This document shows positions 38,072 through 47,743 of a DNA stretch of 64,000 nucleotides, in pieces. Location of the stretch: NCBI GenBank assembly GCA_943842625.1, contig CALTCK010000001.1, positions 124,001-188,000 of the forward strand, read 5' to 3'. This DNA comes from an uncultured Flavobacteriaceae bacterium. Lineage in GTDB: Bacteria > Bacteroidota > Bacteroidia > Flavobacteriales > Flavobacteriaceae. Every line of letters begins with the position of its first letter. The stretch's first letter is position 1. The notes under the pieces are model-generated. The model had not been told where the DNA came from. It ran no database searches and was given only the letters and a program-made list of their open reading frames with translations. The position numbers were made by a program, and so were the translations under genes.

Positions 38072-39529
38072 TTAAAATTTAAGCTCAGTAGCTGGTATTC
38101 CAAAGTATAATTCCAATACTTTTAATTTAAAAATATAATCAAATTTAGTTCTATTAGCTTCAATATTAGCAGTACTATATCGTAGTTTGGATTGACTAAA
38201 CTCAAATGAGTTTGTTAAACCTACATCAAACCTAGTTTTTGCATATTCGTAAGCTAACTCTTGAGATTTAAATGATGCCAATGCAGCATCGTACGATTTC
38301 TTTGCTCCATCTGCATCGACATAGGCTTGATATACCGATGATTCTAAATCGAGTTTAGCTTGTTCCAGTTGATATTCGTTTCTTTTTACATTAACTATAT
38401 TACGCTTTACATTGTTTCTAGTAGAAAATCCGTTAAAAATTGGAAGACTTAAATTTAATCCATAAGAAACACCGTCATTGTCAGACAACTGATCTGTAAA
38501 TGCTTTTGCTGGTGTTTGTATCAAGCTGGTATTTGGTACTTCCGATAAAACAACTTCTCCTGTAGATCCTACATAACCTATTTGAGTAGTTAATGTTGGA
38601 TTGTCAGGATTTAACACCGAAGAAATTTGAGGAATATCATTTTCGCGAGTATTGTAATTAAAATATGCATTAAGAGTAGGCCAATAAATACTTCTAGAAA
38701 TTTCTAGATCTTTATTGGCAATATTCATATTTTGTTCTGCAATTTTTACTTCATATCTATTTTCTTTGGCAGAATTAATTACTTCGTCAATATTTTTCTC
38801 TGCTACTTCAGATAATATTACAGAAAATTCTTGATCTGCAATATCGAAATTTCCATAATCTTTAATTAGTAATAATTGAGCTAAACTCACTAAAGATATT
38901 CTAACATTACTTTCAGAATTTACAATCGCTTGTTGCTCTTGAGCACTAACCGCATTAATTTCTAATAAGTCTCCTTCAGGTAATACTCCTGAGTCTACTA
39001 ATTCTTTAGTTCTTGAAATTTGATCTTTAGTGACCTTATTTTGTTCCAATGCAACCTCTAAATTTGCTTTTGCTAACAATACTTGTAAATAATTATTTGC
39101 AACAAACAATGCGATGTCATCTTTTATCTTACTTGAGTTATATTGCGAAGAAAGTTGTTGCATTTTTGCTTTTTGTAATTCTCGGTGATTTCTTAAACCA
39201 CTAAAAACAGTAACTCCAGCAGAAACACTGTAGGATGAACTCCTCGAAGTAATATTTCTTAAAATCCCCGTTGTAACGTCTTGTGTTAAACCTGTATTCC
39301 AGCTGTTAGAAGCCGAGCCGTTGATCGATGGCAAGAAGTTTCCAATGGCTCCACTTTTTGCTATATCAGAGTTTTCAATATCTAATTCTGATTGTTTTAC
39401 AGAAATATTGTTTTCTATCGCATAAGCAACACATTCTTGAAGTGTCCATTTTTTATTTTGTGCTATTAATGTTACTTCCATACCCAGAAATAAACACAAC
39501 ATTACTAAAGTCTTCATATTGATAATCAT
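38072..39529 (-). CDS. TolC-family outer-membrane efflux channel
   Basis: A 485-residue protein with a signal peptide (EVTLIAQN) and two OEP repeats of long helices plus barrel strands (WTLQECVAYAIENN at the start of the mature protein, SLPIFNGFSTRNNVKRN in the second half). It forms a trimeric duct across the outer membrane and periplasm. It is transcribed between the two adaptor genes and together with the MacB-type permeases. Confidence 0.93.
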   Translation of the reverse strand: MIINMKTLVMLCLFLGMEVTLIAQNKKWTLQECVAYAIENNISVKQSELDIENSDIAKSGAIGNFLPSINGSASNSWNTGLTQDVTTGILRNITSRSSSYSVSAGVTVFSGLRNHRELQKAKMQQLSSQYNSSKIKDDIALFVANNYLQVLLAKANLEVALEQNKVTKDQISRTKELVDSGVLPEGDLLEINAVSAQEQQAIVNSESNVRISLVSLAQLLLIKDYGNFDIADQEFSVILSEVAEKNIDEVINSAKENRYEVKIAEQNMNIANKDLEISRSIYWPTLNAYFNYNTRENDIPQISSVLNPDNPTLTTQIGYVGSTGEVVLSEVPNTSLIQTPAKAFTDQLSDNDGVSYGLNLSLPIFNGFSTRNNVKRNIVNVKRNEYQLEQAKLDLESSVYQAYVDADGAKKSYDAALASFKSQELAYEYAKTRFDVGLTNSFEFSQSKLRYSTANIEANRTKFDYIFKLKVLELYFGIPATELKF

Positions 39530-39596
39530 AATTGAATTGGTCTTTATTATGTTAAAAATGTTACAGTTTTATTTTAATTAAATTTTATCTACGTCT

Positions 39597-40750
39597 TTAA
39601 AAGTTAGCTCTTGGTTTTAATTGGTTCCAAACTTTAATTTTGTCATTTGGTGATATTCCGGCTTTTACTTCTACATTAATACCGTCACTAATTCCTAGCT
39701 CTATCTCTTTTCTTTCAAACTTTTGATCCCCTATTTCTATTTCAACAAAAGGAGTTTTTGTTTTTATATCATACTGTATCAATGCCTCTTTTAATAGCTA
39801 TTACGCTATCTGCCCTTGCAAGAATAATAGAAGCATTTGCACTAAGACCTGCTCTGATAAACGTAGCGTCCTTTTTATTTAAAGTCCCTTTGATTTCGAA
39901 TTGAATTGCTCCGTTTTCATCGATGCCCTTGGGCGCAATATAATCTAAAGTTGCATCAAATTTTTTATTATCAATGGCTCCAACTGTAATTTCTAAAGCT
40001 AAATCTTCTTTAATCTTTCCTACTTCACTTTCATCAACTTTTCCCTCAAAAATCATGTTCGTAACATCTGCGATTGTTGCGATTGTAGTTCCATCGTTAA
40101 AATTATTGGACTCTATAACTTGATTTCCTGTTTTTACTGGAACATCCAAAACCATTCCAGAAACAGTAGCTCTTATTTCAGTATTTGCAGCTGCTCCCAT
40201 TCCACTTGTAGTACCTGTTTTAATAATATCATAATTTTGGCGGGCGTTATTTAAGCTAATCTGTTCTTGTTTATAACGTTGTAATGATTGATTATAGGAT
40301 AACTGTGCATTGTCAAATTCGTTTGCAGATATCACTCCTTTTTCAAATAATCCTTTTTGCCTGTTGTAAATACTTTCTTGATTTTGAAAGGCTAATTTTG
40401 CTGTTTCAACTTGAGTGCTTACCGAATTGATATTATTTTTAGCACTATTTAGATGAAGAAACGTTTGGGACTACTTTTACCATAGCTAATAAATCTCCCG
40501 ATTTTACATAGTCGCCAGCTTCCACAAATATTTGATCTATAATACCAGAGATATTTGGCTTAATAAGAACCTCCTCCTTGGGCACTATACTCCCAGTAGC
40601 TACTGTTTTTTTTAAAATTGTGTGTCTAAAAGAACTTTGAGTTTCATAAACTACTGGATCTTTTTGATCTTTTAAGTAGATGTAACGTATTCCAAATACA
40701 AATGCAATTAAAATAACGGTTAAAGTGATAATAGTTCCTATTCTTTTCAT
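39597..40750 (-). CDS. Second HlyD/MFP efflux adaptor, interrupted by two frameshifts
   Basis: Three overlapping-frame pieces add up to one adaptor. MKRIGTIITLTVILIAFVF (anchor) and VATGSIVPKEEVLIKPNISG end at a stop near 40451; the coiled-coil and barrel continue in another frame (NEFDNAQLSYNQSLQRY, APKGIDENG, RAGLSANASI) to a stop near 39769; the last 60 residues (DIKTKTPFVEIEIG, GISPNDKIKVWN) are in a third. Total length 1154 bases equals 384 codons plus two extra bases, consistent with one inserted base near 40452-40460 and one in the T-run at 39789-39792. Reassembled length is 383 residues. It precedes the TolC gene by 67 bases. Confidence 0.88.
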
Positions 40751-40787
40751 AGTGGGTAATACTTTATATTTCTATTCTTTTTAAGTT

Positions 40788-42047
40788 TTATTCTGTTCTT
40801 AATGCGTCTACAGGTTTCATTCTAGTGGCTCTCGTAGCAGGAATTAATCCTGCTAAAACACCAAAGAGAACTAATATCAATAAAGCAATTAAAATTACTT
40901 TTATATCGACAGCAGGATTGGCAAAGTTATCTATAGGTCCAATACTATCTATTATTGAATTTGTCAGCCATATTGCTCCTGAAGCAAATGCAATACCAGC
41001 CATTCCAGAAACGATAGTTAATAACAAAGACTCTTGAAGTATTTGTGTTCTTATGTTAAATGGAGTCGCTCCGAGTGCTCTTCGTATTCCTATTTCTTTC
41101 GTCCGTTCCTTTACAACAATCAACATAATATTACTAATTCCTATAGCGCCAGAGAGCAGAACAAGAGTTCCAACAAAAAAACCAACAAAAGTCAATATAC
41201 TAAACAGTCCCGATATTTTACTAAACTGTTGGGCTAAATCATAATCTCCAATTGCACGATTATCTTTTGGATGAATTGTGTGTTGCTTTCTGATGATAGA
41301 AAATATCTTGGGTTTAAGATCCGTTATATTTATTTTATCCTCTGCTGTGATTGCCATCCAACTTACTGTATCTCCATAATTAAATACTTGTGAAAATGTG
41401 GTAAATGGTACAAATATCGTATTGGCATCTTCTTCTTCATCTCCGTTACTATTACTTTTTTTAAAAACTCCGATAACTAAAAAATTAACTCCATTAATTT
41501 TTACATAGGATTCTAAAATATCCTCGTCTAGATCATATAACGATTTTACTACATCTGCTCCAATAACGGCTACTTTCCTTTTTTCATTAATATCTGAATA
41601 ACTTATAAAACGCCCTTGTGTTATGTCCATGGGTTGTTGATAAATGAATTCAGGGTAATCACCTGTAATACTAAAAGCTCCTGTTTTATCTTTTCTTGTA
41701 ACATTATTTGCACCTCTGTAACCTCCTAGTTGGTTTCTTGGAGAAACATATTTTAATGAAGGTACTTTTTCTTTTAAAAGAGCTACATCATCAATTTTAA
41801 AATTATACCGCCTTCCCTTAGGTAATCCTTTATATGCCTTGGATGTACTTTGCGACCACATAAAAATTGAATTGGTTGCAAAATCACCAAAATCTTTGAT
41901 AACTCCATTTTTTAAACCATTTGTTAAGGCGAGTAACAATACCAAAATCATGATCCCCCAAAAAACACCAAAAGCGGTCATTAAAGTCCTAAAGCGGTTG
42001 GCATTTAATGCCTCTAATATTTCATTCCAACGATCTTTGTTCAACAT
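40788..42047 (-). CDS. MacB-type ABC transporter permease (intact)
   Basis: The 419-residue permease has an N-terminal membrane helix, a large periplasmic MacB core domain (residues 45-270) and three C-terminal helices forming the FtsX-like domain with the conserved TKEIGIRRALGATPFNIRTQI segment and ending MKPVDALRTE. It uses the separate ATPase at 43291 and hands substrates to the adaptor-TolC system. It is nine bases downstream of the second, frameshifted permease. Confidence 0.93.
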   Translation of the reverse strand: MLNKDRWNEILEALNANRFRTLMTAFGVFWGIMILVLLLALTNGLKNGVIKDFGDFATNSIFMWSQSTSKAYKGLPKGRRYNFKIDDVALLKEKVPSLKYVSPRNQLGGYRGANNVTRKDKTGAFSITGDYPEFIYQQPMDITQGRFISYSDINEKRKVAVIGADVVKSLYDLDEDILESYVKINGVNFLVIGVFKKSNSNGDEEEDANTIFVPFTTFSQVFNYGDTVSWMAITAEDKINITDLKPKIFSIIRKQHTIHPKDNRAIGDYDLAQQFSKISGLFSILTFVGFFVGTLVLLSGAIGISNIMLIVVKERTKEIGIRRALGATPFNIRTQILQESLLLTIVSGMAGIAFASGAIWLTNSIIDSIGPIDNFANPAVDIKVILIALLILVLFGVLAGLIPATRATRMKPVDALRTE

Positions 42048-42056
42048 AACTTTTTA

Positions 42057-43303
42057 CTATTCTACCCTAAGTGCTTCTATGGGTCTTATATGTGCTGCTC
42101 TTCTTGCTGGTACAAAGCCAGCAAAAACCCCAGCTATAATCAATATAGTGACTGTAATAATTGCAGTTTTAAAATCTACTTGAGGTGACTTTATAAAATC
42201 ATTATCTACCATTGGACTAATTAATTCTAACAAACCAACTCCAGCAAACAAGCCTAAAAAACCCGCAAAAGCTGTGATAAAAATTGCTTCTTGGAGAATC
42301 ATTCCAATGATGGAGCTTGGCAATGCCCCGAGTGCTTTTCGAATTCCAATTTCTTTGGTCCGCTCTTTCACAACAATGAGCATAATATTACTTACACCAA
42401 CAACTCCGGCAATAATAGTACCGATTCCTACAAACCAAAAAACATAACTAATTGTTGCAATGAGAGTGTATATTCTTTTTGCTTCTTCTAATGTGTTTTC
42501 AACCCTTACAGCACTTCGATCGTCTGGAGAAATAGTATGTTTAGTTCTAATATCGTTTTCAAAACTTTCTGATAAAGCCATTGACAGCGCTACGGCTTCA
42601 TCGAAATTATCAGACATCTTTACTGTATAGGCTAAAGATCTGACTTTGTCTCCCGCATTAAAAATTTGTTGGGCAGTAGTTAACGGAATAAAAACTCGAC
42701 TTTCCTCTCGTTTTCCACCAGGATCAGCATAAACTCCCACGACTTTAAAATTAATTCCCGAAATTTGAACATATTCTCCTATAGGATTTATCTCTTTAAA
42801 AAGATCTTGTTTAATTTGATTTCCAATAATAGCAACTTTTTCTAATTGATTAATATCATTGTTATTTAGAAATCGTCCAGAAACCATGCCTTGGTTTTCA
42901 ATAAATTGTTGATCTGGATATGCTCCCTTCTACTCTATAGTTTCCAACTTCACCATTATAAAGTAGTTGTCCTCTCCAAACGCTATATATCGATGTTTTG
43001 TACTCTAAATTATCCGTATATTTTTCGTTAAATTCCTCAAAATCATTATTTCTTAATTGAATTAATCTACCTGGATTTAGACCTTTATATTCTTTAGTAG
43101 TCCTTCTAGTTCTGATTGCAATTCGGTTGGTAGCATCTTCTTCGAATTGAGATTTTACTCCCTTTTCAATTCCACTACTAAAGCCAACTAGGATTACTAA
43201 AATAAAAATTCCGAAAAAACACAGAAACCATTGTTAAAAACGTTTGAAGTTTATTTTTTAACATGGTCTCAAAAATTTCTTGCCAGCTTTCTAAACTAAA
43301 CAT
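42057..43303 (-). CDS. MacB-type ABC permease, interrupted by two frameshifts
   Basis: The C-terminal 276 residues are an ordinary MacB permease (MVSGRFLNN, TKEIGIRKALGALP, IRPIEALRVE). The N-terminal third is in two other frames: SLESWQEIFETMLKNKLQT and FLTMVSVFF from the ATG at 43303, then FSSGIEKGVKSQFEEDA to GEVGNYRVEG. Length 1247 is 415 codons plus two bases. The extra bases lie in the A-run at 43214-43219 and the C-run at 42924-42926 (plus-strand notation). The ATG overlaps the ATPase gene by 13 bases. It pairs with the permease at 40788 to give a heterodimeric transporter. Confidence 0.88.
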
Positions 43304-44004
43304 ATTCTCTTAGTTTTAGCCCTCACCTGTTTTACTTTTGAATCACTTATAATAATACCATCTTTAAGATTTACAATTCGCTTACACATGTGGGCTATAT
43401 CATCTTCATGCGTAACAATTAAAATCGTTTTCCCTTCATCATTTATTTGTTGAATTAACTCCATCACCTCATAGGAAGTTGTTGAATCTAACGCTCCGGT
43501 AGGTTCATCTGCTAACAATACTTTGGGGTCACTAGCCAAAGCTCTTGCAATAGCAACACGCTGTTTCTGACCCCCAGAAAGTTCATTGGGTAAGTGACCA
43601 GCCCAGTCTGCTAAACCTACTTTTTCGAGATACTGCAATGCTTTTTCAATTCGAACAGTTCTGCTAACTCCTTGATAATAAAGAGGCATCGCAACGTTTT
43701 CTAGTGCAGATTTATAGTTTATTAAATTGAAAGACTGAAAAACAAAACCTAAAAACTTATTTCTGTATTTCGCAGCAATTTTTTCATTAAGATTTTTAAT
43801 GAGGGTACTATTTAAATTATAAACCCCTTCATCTGGTTCGTCTAGAATTCCTAAGATATTGAGTAATGTTGATTTACCAGAGCCTGAAGATCCCATAATA
43901 GCAACCATTTCACCTTCAGAAACTTCAAAATTAATTCCTTTTAAAACATGAAGTGAGTTGCTCCCCATTTTATAGGACTTGTGCAGATTTTTAATTTCGA
44001 TCAT
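43291..44004 (-). CDS. ABC transporter ATP-binding subunit, MacB/LolD type
   Basis: The 237-residue ATPase has Walker A GSSGSGKST near residue 37, signature LSGGQKQRVAIARA near 142, Walker B VLLADEPTGALD near 162 and the switch histidine VTHE. It is the first gene of the seven-gene minus-strand operon running ATPase, permease, permease, adaptor, TolC, adaptor, tsaB. It energises the MacB-type permeases. Confidence 0.94.
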   Translation of the reverse strand: MIEIKNLHKSYKMGSNSLHVLKGINFEVSEGEMVAIMGSSGSGKSTLLNILGILDEPDEGVYNLNSTLIKNLNEKIAAKYRNKFLGFVFQSFNLINYKSALENVAMPLYYQGVSRTVRIEKALQYLEKVGLADWAGHLPNELSGGQKQRVAIARALASDPKVLLADEPTGALDSTTSYEVMELIQQINDEGKTILIVTHEDDIAHMCKRIVNLKDGIIISDSKVKQVRAKTKRICLV

Positions 44005-44140
44005 GGTTGTTTATTAATACTGACAAAGTACAGAAATTATAATTTGTTATATGTGAAATTGATGTTAAGAAATAGCTCAACACTACTCTTCATAAATTTC
44101 ATAAATAAGACCTTTAAAAAAATAAAATGTTACAGATTCT

Positions 44141-44368
44141 TTAGTTTTTTTTTCTAGACCTATAAATAGCAAATCCTATAGCACCAATGAGTAGATAAGG
44201 AAATACCATCAAATACATAATTCCGTTGTTAACACCTCTTGCCGTTTGTTGATTTTCGCCACTCTCTAGCACTGCTCTGCACATTGCGCATTGTGCTTCA
44301 ATAGTAATGCTATTGAATAAAAAAAACAATGACACTATGAGTATTAATTTTCGCTGCATTAATATCAT
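44141..44368 (-). CDS. Small membrane protein with a CxxC motif in the cytochrome oxidase assembly cluster
   Basis: A 75-residue protein with a signal peptide (SITIEAQ), a mature N-terminus containing QCAMCRAV and one membrane segment near residues 48-68, then a basic tail (RSRKKN). This gene is regularly found after DUF420 and SCO genes in Bacteroidota. The CxxC and its neighbours suggest a role in copper or thiol chemistry for cytochrome oxidase assembly; that is inference. It starts one base from the stop of DUF420. Confidence 0.78.
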   Translation of the reverse strand: MILMQRKLILIVSLFFLFNSITIEAQCAMCRAVLESGENQQTARGVNNGIMYLMVFPYLLIGAIGFAIYRSRKKN

Positions 44369-44896
44369 TTAATAGTAAGGAGAAATCATAAAATATACTA
44401 TAACACCAGTAACAGCTACATATAACCAAAGTGGAAAAGTATAACGTGCTATTTTTTTATGCTCTTCAAATTGACCAGAAATCCCTCGAAGATAGGTGAA
44501 TAAGACAAAAGGGATTACCAGTATTGAAAGAAAAATATGAGAGGTTAAAATAAAATAATATACATATTTAATAAAACCTTCTCCGCCAAATTTAGTAGAA
44601 TCAGAAGTCATGTGATAGACAACATAAAAAACTAAAAATAATACAGAGAGAAATATCGCAAACTTCATTAAAGTTTCATGATTTTTTCGATTTCCTTTTT
44701 TTATTTGAAATACAGCAGTTACTAACACTAACGCCGTTAAAGCATTAATTCCAGCGTACACAGGAGGTAAAAAGCCTAAACGCTCCACCCCAGGAATTCT
44801 AATTCCAAATAATGCAGCAACAGCAATAGGAATAACAATGGATAAAATCCAAATTAATCGAGTGTATTTTTTTTCGTTTAAAGTTGTATGTTTCAT
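44369..44896 (-). CDS. DUF420 integral membrane protein
   Basis: A 175-residue protein with five membrane helices belonging to DUF420, which recurs in cytochrome oxidase operons and is distantly like CtaG/CtaM-type assembly factors. Histidines in the membrane segments (YHMTSD, TSHIFLSILVIPF) match the family. It sits between SCO and the small CxxC protein, with spacings of one and zero bases, so it is cotranscribed with them. Confidence 0.9.
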   Translation of the reverse strand: MKHTTLNEKKYTRLIWILSIVIPIAVAALFGIRIPGVERLGFLPPVYAGINALTALVLVTAVFQIKKGNRKNHETLMKFAIFLSVLFLVFYVVYHMTSDSTKFGGEGFIKYVYYFILTSHIFLSILVIPFVLFTYLRGISGQFEEHKKIARYTFPLWLYVAVTGVIVYFMISPYY

Positions 44897-44897
44897 A

Positions 44898-45539
44898 TTA
44901 CAATAATAATTTAATGTCTTCTTTTATCATTTGTATTCCATCATCATCAAGTCCATTATAATAGATGATTGGATTTTCATTTTCATCTATTCTACATCTA
45001 ATATATCCTTCTTGATCTATCAATGCAAAAAAACCAGAATGTTCAAAACCTTCCTCAAATTCTGAATCTTCTCCTACAAATAAGTTGAACCCCAAATTAG
45101 CAAGCGCATATATATTTTCTTTATCTCCAGTTAATAAATGCCAATTTGGGTTCGTGATTTTATAACTCGTTGCGTATTGTTTTAATACCTCAGGGGTGTC
45201 TGTATTAGGATCGATACTAAATGAGGCCATCCCAAGATTAGGATTTCCATAAAATTCATCTTGAATCTTTACCATATTTCTATTCATAATTGGACAAATA
45301 GAAGGACAGGTAGTGAAGAAAAACTCAACAACATAAACCTTTCCCTTATAAGATTCATTGGTGATTTGTCTATTATCCTGATTAATAAAACTAAAATCAG
45401 GAACTTTCTTTAAGTCCTTATTTGCATCTAAAATATAAGATAGTTCTTTGTTGGTGAATTTATCAACAATCTTAGGAACTGACCAAATTCCAAATACCAA
45501 TATAATAAATGAAATACCAATGTATGAATAGTTTTTCAT
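44898..45539 (-). CDS. SCO1/SenC-family copper chaperone for cytochrome oxidase
   Basis: The 213-residue protein has an N-terminal membrane anchor and a thioredoxin-like domain with the copper-binding TTCPSICPIMN (CxxxC) near residue 76 and the later histidine in FEHSGFFALID near 165. SCO proteins deliver copper to the CuA site of subunit II. It is intact, and lies four bases after the frame-broken SCO-like gene. Confidence 0.94.
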   Translation of the reverse strand: MKNYSYIGISFIILVFGIWSVPKIVDKFTNKELSYILDANKDLKKVPDFSFINQDNRQITNESYKGKVYVVEFFFTTCPSICPIMNRNMVKIQDEFYGNPNLGMASFSIDPNTDTPEVLKQYATSYKITNPNWHLLTGDKENIYALANLGFNLFVGEDSEFEEGFEHSGFFALIDQEGYIRCRIDENENPIIYYNGLDDDGIQMIKEDIKLLL

Positions 45540-45543
45540 AGAC

Positions 45544-46207
45544 TTAAATTTCTCTTTTAGAATTATACTTTTTTAGTGCTAATCGATATTCTGCTAGCAA
45601 AATTCGTACGTCATCATCCATTTTATTATTAATTTCAGAGTAATTACTTGAATCAAAACCATATAACATTCCTACATCTTCATCATCATCTCTTCCCCTA
45701 AGATTTCGTTCCTTATCTATTAAAAAAACTTGATTTGAAGCAAAATTTTTATTAAGCACTATAACTGGAACCCAAGGAATTAAAAACTTTTTGTATTTCA
45801 GTGGTATCGCCAAAAACAAAATTCCAATTTTCAGGGTTTTCAATTTCAGAAAGTTTTTGTTTTAAATTTTGAATTTGAGGTTCTGTACCTCTTGGAGTTA
45901 AAATAATAAATTGCAAATCTTTAAATTGATAATTTTTCTTATAAATTTTATGAGCTAAATTAAAAGCATTAGACTGCGTTAATTCAAGATCATTACCAAA
46001 AAAACATAAAATTGTGAGGTGATTTTGTAATTCTTTTTTTACTTTATTTTCCGATTCAAATTGATCAATTTCCAAAACACCTCTGGTTAATACCGGCAAC
46101 TTTGCAAAATTGTTAACTCCAGAGGAAAAAAACAAATAAGCAGTTATAGGTAATAAGAATAAGATTCCTAGAATTGTAAATTTTTTTATTTTTTCTGATG
46201 TTTTCAA
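45544..46207 (-). CDS. SCO-like membrane-anchored protein lacking the copper motif, frameshifted
   Basis: Two frames join to 220 residues. The first part (TTG start at 46207, IKKFTILGILFLLPITAYLF anchor, FGDTTEIQKVFNSLG) ends at a stop near 45752; the rest (NKNFASNQVFLIDKERNLRG to the stop at 45544) continues in another frame. The junction is at about 45754-45763 and the total of 664 bases is one more than a multiple of three. The fold looks like thioredoxin/SCO, but the position of the CxxxC motif reads CFFGNDLE, so no copper pair is present. A pairing with the neighbouring active SCO is plausible. Confidence 0.75.
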
Positions 46208-46211
46208 GCTA

Positions 46212-46242
46212 CAAAAGTAATTGGTAAAAAATATAAGAACAA
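46212..46242 (-). promoter_or_regulatory. Promoter of the SCO/DUF420 gene group (TTG, 20 bases, TACTTTTG)
   Basis: On the minus strand TTG (46242-46240) and TACTTTTG (46219-46212) are 20 bases apart. The box ends four bases from the TTG start codon, so the transcript would have almost no leader. It follows the terminator of the upstream oxidase genes. Confidence 0.55.
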
Positions 46243-46263
46243 TTAATTTAGGTTAAAAAAATA

Positions 46264-46292
46264 TAAAAAAAAACCATTCAAAGAATGAATGG
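46264..46292 (-). terminator. Terminator after cytochrome oxidase subunit IV
   Basis: CCATTC (46274-46279) pairs with GAATGG (46287-46292); on the minus strand the stem is followed by about ten T (46264-46273). It separates the oxidase structural genes from the SCO group. Confidence 0.8.
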
Positions 46293-46320
46293 AGATTTTT
46301 AAAATTTTCTAAAGTCCTAT

Positions 46321-46704
46321 CTAAAAATTAAATTTTATATAATTTTCTTTATAAACATCGAAGATATAATCTCCTTCAATTAATAAGATTGCTACCAAAT
46401 AAATAATTAGAAAGACCGCAGTCCAAACAACTACCCTTCTTAAACCCATTTTTTCATCACGCATGTGCATGAAATCCCAAGTGATATAATAGGCTTTTAC
46501 TACAGTAAGTATTAAAAAAATCCAGTTGAGATATTTTAAGGTGAATAACTTATTAGTTGTTAAAAACTCTGGTTTTATAATACCAAGAGCTACTTCAATT
46601 ATTGTTATTATAGAAAGTAAGGTAAATACTCCCCATATTTTTGATTGATTAGATTTAAACTTAAGTCTTCCTCTAAATATTGCTAAATTGTGATCCTGTG
46701 CCAT
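46321..46704 (-). CDS. Cytochrome c oxidase subunit IV-like protein
   Basis: A 127-residue protein with three membrane helices matching the prokaryotic subunit IV (COX4 pro) pattern: TLKYLNWIFLILTVVKAYYI followed by WDFMHMRDEK, in which the WxFMH segment is typical. It has no cofactor ligands and stabilises the oxidase. It is 18 bases after the large subunit III gene. Confidence 0.9.
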   Translation of the reverse strand: MAQDHNLAIFRGRLKFKSNQSKIWGVFTLLSIITIIEVALGIIKPEFLTTNKLFTLKYLNWIFLILTVVKAYYITWDFMHMRDEKMGLRRVVVWTAVFLIIYLVAILLIEGDYIFDVYKENYIKFNF

Positions 46705-46722
46705 TTCTTAAATTTTATTCTT

Positions 46723-47700
46723 TTATACAAGGTAAAAAACTGTAAATACAAAAACCCATACTAAATCTACGAAGTGCCAATACAAACCTACTTTTTCTAC
46801 CATTTCATAATTTTTTCTTCTTTCATAGGTTCCGATAACTACGTTAAAGAAAATAATAATATTAAATATTACTCCCGAAAAAACGTGAAACCCGTGAAAT
46901 CCAGTTATAAAAAAGAAAAAATCGGCAAATAAAGGAGTCCCGTATTCGTTATGCTTTAAATTAGCACCTTCAACTATACCTATCCCATCATTATTTAATT
47001 TAGCTACGGACTCCGCTCTGTTAAGTACAATTCGTTCACCGTTTTCATCTAGGTATTGAGTTCTAATTAACAAAGATTCATCTGTTAAAAAACCTTTTGT
47101 AACCTCTGCTAAGGTAACACTTGGCAATTCCTTTTCAGACAAAAACCAAATACCTTCATTACTGTCTTGTGTGTTTCTTTCCGTATGTATAGGTACTGCA
47201 AAATCTCCTAGGGCTACTCTTTTTCCGTCTTCTTTTACAAACTGAAGAACTTTTCCTCCTTTAGTTTCTACAGCTCCATAACTACCTTTTATAAAAGTAT
47301 TCCATTCCCAGGCTTGAGAACCAACAAAAATTAAACCTCCGATTATAGTGAGAAAAAGATAAATTATTACTTTATTTTTTTTCAGATGATGTCCAGCATC
47401 CACAGCCAGAACCATTGTAACAGAAGAAAATATTAAAATAAATGTCATGAATGCCACATAATACATAGGAAAATTACCATGTATAAAAGGTATGTGAGTA
47501 AATACTTCGTCAGCTATGGGCCAAGAGTCTATAAATTTAAATCTTGAAAAGCCATAAGCGGCAAGAAATCCTGAAAATGTTAAAGCATCAGAAACAATAA
47601 AAAACCACATCATCATTTTGCCATAACTGGCATTTAATGGTTTATTTCCACCGTTCCAAGTTGTATTTTCATTGCTTGGTTTTTCAACTGTCGCGTTCAT
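46723..47700 (-). CDS. Cytochrome c oxidase subunit III (large form)
   Basis: The 325-residue protein has seven membrane helices of heme-copper oxidase subunit III. A hydrophilic insert of about 90 residues (roughly 140-235, for example KVLQFVKEDGKRV and ERNTQDSNEGIW) interrupts the helices; such an insert is typical of Bacteroidota. The second half contains FFFFITGFHGFHVFSG and ends with YWHFVDLVWVFVF, the subunit III signature. A second, shorter subunit III gene lies upstream. Confidence 0.94.
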   Translation of the reverse strand: MNATVEKPSNENTTWNGGNKPLNASYGKMMMWFFIVSDALTFSGFLAAYGFSRFKFIDSWPIADEVFTHIPFIHGNFPMYYVAFMTFILIFSSVTMVLAVDAGHHLKKNKVIIYLFLTIIGGLIFVGSQAWEWNTFIKGSYGAVETKGGKVLQFVKEDGKRVALGDFAVPIHTERNTQDSNEGIWFLSEKELPSVTLAEVTKGFLTDESLLIRTQYLDENGERIVLNRAESVAKLNNDGIGIVEGANLKHNEYGTPLFADFFFFITGFHGFHVFSGVIFNIIIFFNVVIGTYERRKNYEMVEKVGLYWHFVDLVWVFVFTVFYLV

Positions 47701-47743
47701 ATAATAAATTGATTTTAATAGGGTTCAAAAATACATATATTTT

